From positions 1 to 11,688 of the forward strand of contig JAISMZ010000037.1 of NCBI GenBank assembly GCA_031276475.1: a DNA stretch of 11,688 nucleotides, read 5' to 3'. Below the pieces are notes generated by a model, which had not been told where the DNA came from, did no database searches, and saw only the letters and a list, made by a program, of their open reading frames with translations. Each line of letters starts with the position of its first letter. Within the stretch, counting starts at the first letter, position 1. Made by a program: the position numbers and the translations under genes. Positions 7,196-11,688 of the stretch are shown in pieces. The stretch comes from Coriobacteriales bacterium (GTDB taxonomy: Bacteria; Actinomycetota; Coriobacteriia; Coriobacteriales; UBA8131).

Positions 7196-8439
7196 AGCTT
7201 CTGCAAAGGCACGACGTTAACGCCGTCTTTTCTGGTGTGGGCAAAGCCGGTTCCCGTAATTATGTTGAGTGATCTTGGCGGTGCCATCTTGGTGGTGTCG
7301 ATGTTGTTTTTGAACCTGATCAGCTTCTCTGCTGCCTCATCGATGCTTCCCGCCCCCAGCTTTACCTCAAACGCTGCCCACCTCCGATGGTTTTCAGAAA
7401 CGATGATATCCACCTCGTTATCGTAGCTGTCGCGGTAAAAGCTCACTTCAAGAAAGTTGGGCTGGGCGTAAGCCTTTATCTCGTGATATGCCAAAGACTC
7501 AAAGAGCAGGCCGGTGTACATCAGGTCTGCCTTCAGATCCTCCTTGCCAAGGCCAAGCGCCGCTGCTGCAATCGAGCTGTCCGCCAGATGCCGCTTTGGC
7601 GACTTCGTCAACGCTGCCGCCGACCTGACATGGGCGTTAAACGCAGGTTGGTTCTCCAGGATCATCACTCGTTCAAGCGCGTCCAGATAGTCCAACACCG
7701 TTGGTTTGGAGATGCCCGTATCGTCAAGACTCGCATCCCGCGAGATTGTCGCGGAAGATATCTGAGAGGCGATGTTTCTTGCGATTGAACGGATAATGGC
7801 TCTGACCTTGAGCGGATCCCGCTTTTTGCTTGATATTCTGCTCATGTCAACCTCGGCCAGGTAATCGCAATAGCCTCGGTTAACAACTTCTGCCGCTTCG
7901 GGATCCATTCCGTAAAGCGCAGGCCAGCCGCCCTTCAGCAGCCTTTCGATTATCAGATCAAGACTCACGGTATCGTTGAACGCGGGCTTTACCTCGGTGC
8001 CTTGCAGGAGTTGCTTCAGCGAAACCATACCATCCGAATGGCCCATCTCCAGCCAGGTCAGGGTGCTGAGGTTAATCACCGAGAAGCGCCCGGCGCCTGA
8101 GTGCATGTTCGCGTCTTCCTCGGGATTAGCTGAGCCTGTCAGGATGAATTGCCCTTTTTCCTTGCGGGCGTCCACTTCGTGGCGAATATAATTCCAGAGA
8201 TTCTTCTCAACCTGCCATTCATCTATCAGTCGCGGAGTCTTCCCTTCCAGTAAAATCCGTGGATCAGTCGCCATAACCTGTCCAACATCCGCCCTGGCGT
8301 CCAAAATAATCTCGCTTTTTGCAACCCTCCTGGCGGTCTCAGTCTTGCCACAGGCCTTTGGCCCCCTGATCAGCACGGCACCAGTCGCTCTGAGGTATTT
8401 CTCCAAAACGGAGTCGGCTATTCTCTCGATATACTTCAT
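7186..8439 (-). CDS. AAA_14/DUF4143 ATPase
   Basis: 417-residue ATP-binding protein of the AAA_14 plus DUF4143 type, a widespread accessory family whose function is mostly unknown. Walker A is GPKACGKT (26-33), Walker B is RLIDEWQ (70-76), and a sensor-like FILTGSANP follows at 98-105. A winged-helix-like middle region (ISKPTVLDYLDALERVMIL, 243-261) precedes the C-terminal domain, which carries GLLFESLAYHEI (310-321) and a nuclease-fold pattern, NEVDIIVSENHRRWAAFEVKLG (341-362), with the D-(x)n-ExK spacing of PD-(D/E)XK proteins. The ATG at 8439 is preferred to a GTG two codons upstream. There is no ribosome site, and an extended -10 element ends six bases before the ATG, suggesting leaderless translation. 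It converges on the TetR gene and has no obvious functional link to its neighbours. Confidence 0.9.
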   Translation of the reverse strand: MKYIERIADSVLEKYLRATGAVLIRGPKACGKTETARRVAKSEIILDARADVGQVMATDPRILLEGKTPRLIDEWQVEKNLWNYIRHEVDARKEKGQFILTGSANPEEDANMHSGAGRFSVINLSTLTWLEMGHSDGMVSLKQLLQGTEVKPAFNDTVSLDLIIERLLKGGWPALYGMDPEAAEVVNRGYCDYLAEVDMSRISSKKRDPLKVRAIIRSIARNIASQISSATISRDASLDDTGISKPTVLDYLDALERVMILENQPAFNAHVRSAAALTKSPKRHLADSSIAAAALGLGKEDLKADLMYTGLLFESLAYHEIKAYAQPNFLEVSFYRDSYDNEVDIIVSENHRRWAAFEVKLGAGSIDEAAEKLIRFKNNIDTTKMAPPRSLNIITGTGFAHTRKDGVNVVPLQKLGV

Positions 8440-8445
8440 AGGCAC

Positions 8446-8454
8446 AGTATACCA
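8446..8454 (-). promoter_or_regulatory. Extended -10 promoter of the AAA_14/DUF4143 gene
   Basis: On the minus strand the sequence reads TGGTATACT, an extended -10 (TG-n-TATACT). It ends at 8446, six bases before the ATG at 8439, so RNA would start at or next to the A of the ATG. No clear -35 is present, as is usual for extended -10 promoters. The 23-bp repeat array begins about 17 bases upstream. Confidence 0.5.
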
Positions 8455-8470
8455 CAGATCTGAAATTCTA

Positions 8471-8538
8471 CTTTACCGTTTTAAGGCGTTCTGCTTTACC
8501 GTTTTAAGGGATTTTACTTTACCATTTTAAGAATATGG
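8471..8538. repeat. 23-bp tandem repeat array, site 2
   Basis: Units begin at 8471, 8494 and 8517, each sharing CTTTACCGTTTTAAGG (ACCATTTTAAG in the third). The period is exactly 23 bp and aligns base for base with the array at 2561-2640 (CTTCACCGTTTTACGGG). The dyad of site 1 is weaker here because of C-to-A changes. The array lies upstream of the ATPase promoter and downstream of the dehydrogenase gene. Confidence 0.85.
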
Positions 8539-8550
8539 AGAAGTAAGGCC

Positions 8551-8585
8551 GCCACGAGCGTGGCCGGCTCCCCTCGGCCGGCCAC
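8551..8585 (-). terminator. Strong hairpin after the dehydrogenase gene
   Basis: GTGGCCGGC (8560-8568) and GCCGGCCAC (8577-8585) form a perfect 9-bp GC stem with an 8-base loop, 23 bases past the dehydrogenase stop. A second segment, GCCAC (8551-8555), can compete for GTGGC (8560-8564). No T run follows in the minus direction, so it may be a 3' end stabiliser or a non-canonical terminator. Confidence 0.45.
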
Positions 8586-8608
8586 ATCCGCTCGCGCTTC
8601 CCGCCTGT

Positions 8609-9382
8609 TTAGACAGCGGTCCAGCCGCCATCGACCCAAAGTATCTGGCCGGTCGTGTACGACGCAGCGTCGGAGGCAAAATAGATCAGTGCACCGTCCA
8701 GCTCGCCGGGACGGCCGGGGCGCCCCATCGGGCAGATCGCATCCACAAGTTTTAAGAAAGCCTCGTTCTCGATGACATGTCCGGTCATCTCTGAGGCAAA
8801 ATAGGCCGGCCCGATGGCGTTAACGGTGATGCCGTCGCGCGCCCATTCGGTGGCGAGCTCCTTGGTCAGCATCCAGACACCGCCCTTGGATGCGCAGTAG
8901 GCGGAGATGCCGCTGCCGCGCATGGCAACGGTGGAATGAATGGAGCCGAGGTTGATTATTCTGCCGTATTGCTGCTCCTTCATCACCTTGCCCACCTCGC
9001 GCGCGAAGTAGTACACGGCGTTGAGGTTGGTGTCGATGACCGCCCGCCAATCTTCGTCCGTCTGATCCACAACGGGAACGTTGCGGGCCGTGCCAGCGTT
9101 GTTCACGAGGATGTCGATACGTCCGTAATGGGCCTTGATGGCGGCGATGGTCTGACGGATCATCTCAACATCGAGCACATCGCAGGGCAGTGCGAGAACC
9201 TCGGCACCAAAGTCTTTCTCGATCGCCTCCTTCTCGGCTTCCAGTTTATCGAGGCGACGGGCGACGATTGCCAGCTTGGCACCCTGGCGGGCCAGCGCGC
9301 GGGCAAACTGGGCGCCCAGGCCGGACGATGCTCCGGTTACCAACGCGACTTTTCCGGTCAGATCGAACAGGTCAGATTTCAT
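8609..9382 (-). CDS. SDR-family oxidoreductase, gluconate 5-dehydrogenase-like
   Basis: Cytosolic NAD(P)-dependent short-chain dehydrogenase, 257 residues, the classical SDR length. The cofactor-binding motif TGASSGLG is at 16-23 and the NNAG motif at 94-97. The structural Asn in DTNLNAVY is near 119, and the catalytic Tyr162 and Lys166 form YCASK. The catalytic Ser is probably Ser147 or Ser150 (GSIHS), as spacing to Tyr is slightly different from the usual 13. The start region FDLTGKVALVTGAS and the ending GQILWVDGGWTAV resemble gluconate 5-dehydrogenase and 2-deoxy-D-gluconate 3-dehydrogenase, so a sugar acid or related polyol is a reasonable substrate guess. The ATG at 9382 has an ideal AGGAGGT six bases upstream, which rejects the longer open frame to 9451. 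The gene stands alone with a long leader. Confidence 0.9.
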   Translation of the reverse strand: MKSDLFDLTGKVALVTGASSGLGAQFARALARQGAKLAIVARRLDKLEAEKEAIEKDFGAEVLALPCDVLDVEMIRQTIAAIKAHYGRIDILVNNAGTARNVPVVDQTDEDWRAVIDTNLNAVYYFAREVGKVMKEQQYGRIINLGSIHSTVAMRGSGISAYCASKGGVWMLTKELATEWARDGITVNAIGPAYFASEMTGHVIENEAFLKLVDAICPMGRPGRPGELDGALIYFASDAASYTTGQILWVDGGWTAV

Positions 9383-9480
9383 GGCAGTACCTCCTGAACT
9401 CCTGTGCTCTCGCAGTTGGGTTCCTGGTTTTCGTGCGCTCTGGGACAGCACGACGCGGCCCGGCGAGAGGCGGTTTTGTG

Positions 9481-9510
9481 AGGGAGGCGATGATTAATCG
9501 GTGCCTCCCT
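9481..9510 (-). other. 5'-leader hairpin of the dehydrogenase mRNA
   Basis: AGGGAGGC (9481-9488) and GCCTCCCT (9503-9510) form a perfect 8-bp stem around a 14-base segment that includes ATTAAT. It would lie near the 5' end of the dehydrogenase transcript, over 90 bases before the start codon. It could be a stabilising 5' stem-loop or an attenuation element; no T run follows. Confidence 0.4.
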
Positions 9511-9522
9511 GGGGCGACACTC

Positions 9523-9531
9523 AGGATAGCA
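9523..9531 (-). promoter_or_regulatory. Possible extended -10 promoter of the dehydrogenase
   Basis: The minus strand reads TGCTATCCT, an extended -10 with no good -35. RNA would start near 9516, giving a leader of about 130 bases that begins just before the hairpin at 9481-9510. Confidence 0.35.
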
Positions 9532-9577
9532 CGACTGCGCGCACCTGAGGACATGATGTTACCTTTACAGGCTCATT

Positions 9578-9592
9578 TGTGATTAAATCACA
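9578..9592. promoter_or_regulatory. CRP/FNR-like palindrome
   Basis: TGTGATT-A-AATCACA is a perfect 15-base palindrome. Its half-sites match the TGTGA/TCACA of CRP-family operators, though the spacing is 5 rather than 6. Its centre is about 69 bases upstream of the inferred dehydrogenase transcription start, an activator-type position. The regulator is not in this window. Confidence 0.5.
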
Positions 9593-9660
9593 GGATTCTG
9601 AGCACAGTACCCGTTGTTTTACGCCGGTCGCGGCCAGGGAGGCGGGATGCGCCTTTCATC

Positions 9661-9690
9661 TGGATACACCTGAACACACCTGAATACACC
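9661..9690. repeat. 10-bp tandem repeat, three copies
   Basis: TGGATACACC, TGAACACACC and TGAATACACC follow each other in register, immediately past the aminotransferase stop at 9694-9696. It is the only repeat of this type in the window; no function is evident. Confidence 0.75.
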
Positions 9691-9693
9691 GAT

Positions 9694-11202
9694 TCATATG
9701 CGTTCTGCAGAAGCCTCCAACACCTCCAGCGAGGCGATCTTCACGCAGAGTGCAAAAAGCTCGCAGGCCACCTCCAGTTCTTCTATTGACGGGTAGGTGG
9801 GGGCGATGCGGATGTTGGAATCTGCGGGATCCTTGCCGTAAGGCCAGGTTGCGCCCGCCGCGGTAAGCACCACTCCGGCGCCTTTGGCCAGCGCCACCAC
9901 GCGCTTTGCCGTGCCGGGCAGCCCGGTAAAGGAGATGAAGTAGCCGCCGCCGGGGCGCGTCCACTCGCCGATTCCCAGCCCGCCCAGCCGCGCATCCAGC
10001 ACCCTTAACACGCAGTTGAACTTCGGTGCGACGATCGCCGCGTGTCTGCGCATATGGGCGCGCACGCCCTCGAGGTCGCGCAGGAACAGGACGTGGCGCA
10101 ACTGGTTGAGCTTGTCGGGCCCGATGGTTTGAAACGCCAGCTGGTTTTTGATGCTTTCGAGGTTTGCCGCCGAGGAAGCAAAGGCCGCGATGCCCGCCCC
10201 CGGGAAGGTTATCTTGGATGTGGAGGCAAACTGGTACCAGCGGTCGGGGTTGCCCGCCTGTTCACAGGCGGCTCGCAGGTCGGGCAGCGGGGCGGTTGCC
10301 GCCAGCGGAGCGGCAGCGGCGGGCGGGGCGGTTGTGACGGCGGGCGGGGCGGCCTCCTCCACAGCGTAAAGATCGTGCACGGCGTAGGCGTTGTCCCAGT
10401 AGATGCGAAAATCGGCGGCGGCCACAGGCATTGCGGCCAGGCGCTGCACGGTCTGGGTGGAGTAGACCGCGCCGGTGGGGTTGGCAAAACGGGGCACGCA
10501 CCAGATGCCCTTGATGGTGGCGTCGCTGGCCACCAGGGGCTCCACCACGTTGAGATCTGGACCGTCGGGCAAAAGCGGCACGGGGATCATCCGAATGCCA
10601 AAATGCTCGGTGAGCGCGAAATGGCGATCGTAGCCCGGTACCGGCGTCAGAAAAGCTGGTGTCTCGCCCCTGGCCTGCAAAGCCACCCAGGGCTCGGAGC
10701 CCAAAACGCCGTGGGTCATCGCCCGCGCTACGGTGTCGTACATGATCTGCAAACTGGCGTTGCCCAACACGTTGACCAGCTCGGGGGGCAGCCCCATGAT
10801 TGCCGCCATCAGGGCGCGGGCCTCAGGGATGCCCGTCAGTCCGCCGTAGTTGCGGTAGTCGTCCGGCTCGCCGGCGTGCAGTACGGCGGCAGCGGTAGCG
10901 GCAGCAGGGGCGGCGGGGGCGCTAGCGGCGGCGGGGGCGGTAGCGGTAGCGGCGGCGCCAGTGGCGGCGGGGGCGGCGGCTTCTGCAGCTTCAGCCGCAG
11001 AAACGACAGTGCCGCCGCCGACCGACAGCGCCGCCGACAACACATCAAACAGCCCCATCGACAACTCCAGCTGCTCCGGTGAGGGTTTGCCGCGAGCCAT
11101 ATTCAAGGCAAGCCCGCGGGCCTGATACGCCGCGTACTCCTCCATAAGCCCTTTAAGGGTCTGCCTGCGTTGCTCTGAGGTCAATTCATGGTATTCGGAC
11201 AT
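9694..11202 (-). CDS. Aspartate aminotransferase, type Ic (MocR-like fold), with Ala-rich insertions
   Basis: PLP enzyme expected to interconvert aspartate and 2-oxoglutarate with oxaloacetate and glutamate. The N-terminal YQARGLALNMARGKPSPEQL (26-45), NPTG (241-244), YWDNAY (268-273), the PLP lysine Lys330 in STSKITFPGAG, GGGYFISF (418-425) and SNIRIAPTY (462-470, with the carboxylate-binding Arg465) identify the type Ic family. At 502 residues it is about 70 longer than usual (around 430). The excess is explained by two Ala/Pro/Thr-rich stretches, residues 63-108 and 284-306, placed between conserved elements. All key residues remain, so it is probably active. The ATG at 11202 has GGAGGT eight bases upstream. 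It is divergent from putP. Confidence 0.9.
   Translation of the reverse strand: MSEYHELTSEQRRQTLKGLMEEYAAYQARGLALNMARGKPSPEQLELSMGLFDVLSAALSVGGGTVVSAAEAAEAAAPAATGAAATATAPAAASAPAAPAAATAAAVLHAGEPDDYRNYGGLTGIPEARALMAAIMGLPPELVNVLGNASLQIMYDTVARAMTHGVLGSEPWVALQARGETPAFLTPVPGYDRHFALTEHFGIRMIPVPLLPDGPDLNVVEPLVASDATIKGIWCVPRFANPTGAVYSTQTVQRLAAMPVAAADFRIYWDNAYAVHDLYAVEEAAPPAVTTAPPAAAAPLAATAPLPDLRAACEQAGNPDRWYQFASTSKITFPGAGIAAFASSAANLESIKNQLAFQTIGPDKLNQLRHVLFLRDLEGVRAHMRRHAAIVAPKFNCVLRVLDARLGGLGIGEWTRPGGGYFISFTGLPGTAKRVVALAKGAGVVLTAAGATWPYGKDPADSNIRIAPTYPSIEELEVACELFALCVKIASLEVLEASAERI
10285..10353 (-). repeat. Ala/Pro-rich insertion 2 in the aminotransferase
   Basis: Codes for residues 284-306 (AAPPAVTTAPPAAAAPLAAT and following), between the conserved DNAYAVHDLY element and the EQAGNPDRWYQFASTSK segment. 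The DNA is a run of GGCGGGGCGG / GCGGCAGCGG-type triplets. Confidence 0.7.
10879..11016 (-). repeat. Ala-rich insertion 1 in the aminotransferase
   Basis: Codes for residues 63-108, nearly all Ala with Thr, Pro, Gly and Glu, between GLFDVL and DDYRNYGGLTGIPEA. In known type Ic enzymes these elements are close together. The DNA is a GGCGGCGGGGGC-like run with codon-size variation, suggestive of slippage expansion. Confidence 0.75.
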
Positions 11203-11203
11203 C

Positions 11204-11231
11204 TTGGCACCTCCGTTTGCGGTATCATAAT
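11204..11231 (+). promoter_or_regulatory. Possible putP promoter
   Basis: TTGGCA (11204-11209) and CATAAT (11226-11231) with a 16-base spacer would start RNA near 11238, giving a leader of about 130 bases before putP. The -35 abuts the start codon of the divergent aminotransferase gene. Confidence 0.3.
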
Positions 11232-11238
11232 AGTATCA
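11230..11238 (-). promoter_or_regulatory. Possible extended -10 promoter of the aminotransferase
   Basis: The minus strand reads TGATACTAT, an extended -10 element that would start RNA near 11223, leaving a leader of about 20 bases that contains the GGAGGT ribosome site. No convincing -35 is seen. It overlaps the proposed putP -10, so the two promoters would compete. Confidence 0.35.
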
Positions 11239-11249
11239 AAGGAGGAAGG

Positions 11250-11453
11250 ATGCCGGGCGGAGAATCGTCTGCAGTCTCCCGGGGCGCGCCGTGCGAGCCG
11301 CAGGCGCCACCGCAGATTCGCCGCAGACACGCGACCCGCCCCGCCAAAAGAACAACGGAGGAGACCCACTATGAGCACCAGCGACATCTTGATCCTTGTA
11401 GCGATGTTCATCTACATCGCTATCATCCTGGGAATCAGCTTCTATTATGCTAA
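11250..11453 (+). CDS. Possible overlapping leader ORF upstream of putP
   Basis: A strong AAAGGAGG (11238-11245) sits four bases before an ATG at 11250 that opens a 67-codon frame. It ends 83 bases inside putP in another frame. The peptide (MPGGESSAVSRGAPCEPQAP, then Arg/His-rich) resembles no family I recognise. It may be a regulatory leader whose translation controls putP expression, or a chance frame behind a purine-rich stretch. A stem of GGAGA (11259-11263) with TCTCC (11275-11279) lies near its start. Confidence 0.25.
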   Translation: MPGGESSAVSRGAPCEPQAPPQIRRRHATRPAKRTTEETHYEHQRHLDPCSDVHLHRYHPGNQLLLC

Positions 11454-11688
11454 ACGTTCTAACAGTAATACCGAGGAGTACTATCTGGGTGGGCGCGGCC
11501 TGGGCCCCTGGATTGCGGCGATGAGCGCCGAGGCCTCGGACATGAGCGGCTGGCTGTTGATGGGCCTGCCCGGTGTGGCCTATTTTACCGGCGCTTCCGA
11601 GGCGGTCTGGACCGCCCTCGGCCTGGCCGCCGGCACCTACCTTAACTGGCTCGTCGTTGCCAAACGGCTGCGCAAATACTCGCAGGTG
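11371..11688 (+). CDS. putP: Sodium/proline symporter PutP, 5' part (runs off window)
   Basis: The first 106 residues of a sodium:solute symporter (SSS family) for proline uptake. Helix 1 spans about 5-27 (ILVAMFIYIAIILGISFYYA). The loop SNTEEYYLGGRGLGPW leads to helix 2, with the PutP hallmark SAEASDMSGWLLMGLPG (50-66), part of the sodium and proline binding region. Helix 3 starts near 75 (AVWTALGLAAGTYLNWLVVA), followed by KRLRKYS. The ATG at 11371 has GGAGGAG seven bases upstream. The rest of the gene is outside the window. The gene is divergent from the aminotransferase; an amino-acid link is conceivable but not shown. Confidence 0.93.
   Translation, partial: MSTSDILILVAMFIYIAIILGISFYYAKRSNSNTEEYYLGGRGLGPWIAAMSAEASDMSGWLLMGLPGVAYFTGASEAVWTALGLAAGTYLNWLVVAKRLRKYSQV

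Larger units (their letters stand above)
9383..9693. other. Intergenic region between aminotransferase and dehydrogenase
   Basis: 311 bases with no supported gene. In the minus direction it holds, from the aminotransferase end: a 10-bp tandem repeat (9661-9690), a small AGGCG/CGCCT hairpin (9640-9654), a perfect palindrome (9578-9592), an extended -10 (9523-9531), an 8-bp-stem hairpin (9481-9510), and finally the AGGAGGT of the dehydrogenase. I see no recognisable riboswitch or tRNA. Confidence 0.6.

Noticed and set aside
7186..8439. AAA_14/DUF4143 gene as part of a defence island or toxin-antitoxin pair
   Set aside because: It stands alone among metabolic and transport genes; no partner toxin, nuclease or mobile element is adjacent.
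9640..9654. Terminator of the aminotransferase at AGGCG/CGCCT
   Set aside because: The stem is only five base pairs and no T run follows in the minus direction.
9383..9693. Riboswitch in the dehydrogenase leader
   Set aside because: Only one short hairpin is visible and no known riboswitch core sequence is recognised.
10042..11082. 346-codon plus-strand frame rich in Gly
   Set aside because: It is antisense to the aminotransferase, whose motifs and start site are clear; its open length follows from GC-rich low-complexity DNA.

Overview
The window looks like a chromosomal segment of a moderately high-GC, Gram-positive-type anaerobe. The clues are strong Shine-Dalgarno sequences, a membrane-anchored adaptor with a MacB-like ABC pair, an MMPL pump paired with an xxxLxxG-repeat protein, and a type Ic aspartate aminotransferase. 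A high-GC Bacillota or a Coriobacteriia member would fit; this is inference only. No rRNA, tRNA, CRISPR array, insertion sequence or phage gene is visible.

Layout. (1) 17-2513, plus strand: a MacB-type efflux cluster of adaptor, ATPase and permease. It looks degraded. The permease has lost its extracytoplasmic core and changes frame. The adaptor seems to lack its central barrel. The ATPase ends at a stop just inside a Gly/Ala-rich tract that stays open in another frame and overlaps the permease start. (2) 2511-2630: a convergent junction holding a degenerate 23-bp tandem repeat. (3) 2630-6486, minus strand: a translationally coupled pair, an MMPL/RND-superfamily pump and an xxxLxxG-repeat exported protein. 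A divergent TetR-family regulator (6622-7155) flanks the pair. Two operator-like dyads sit on overlapping divergent promoters between them. (4) 7186-8439, minus: an AAA_14/DUF4143 ATPase, apparently leaderless, with a second copy of the 23-bp repeat array just upstream. (5) 8609-9382, minus: a short-chain dehydrogenase with a long upstream region carrying a perfect CRP/FNR-like palindrome and a 5'-leader hairpin. (6) 9694-11202, minus: a type Ic aspartate aminotransferase with two Ala-rich insertions. (7) 11371 to the window end, plus: the start of a PutP-type sodium/proline symporter, preceded by a possible overlapping leader ORF.

Two themes cut across the genes. First, Gly/Ala low-complexity tracts built from GCG/GGC-like triplets occur in the adaptor tail, in the ATPase-permease junction, and twice in the aminotransferase, suggesting local microsatellite-like expansion. 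Second, the same 23-bp repeat family, with a CCGTTTTACGG dyad core, occupies two intergenic sites about 5.9 kb apart. It is the least explained structure here. I do not see a clearly new multi-gene system; the unexplained material is mainly the repeat family, the expansions and the eroding transporter.
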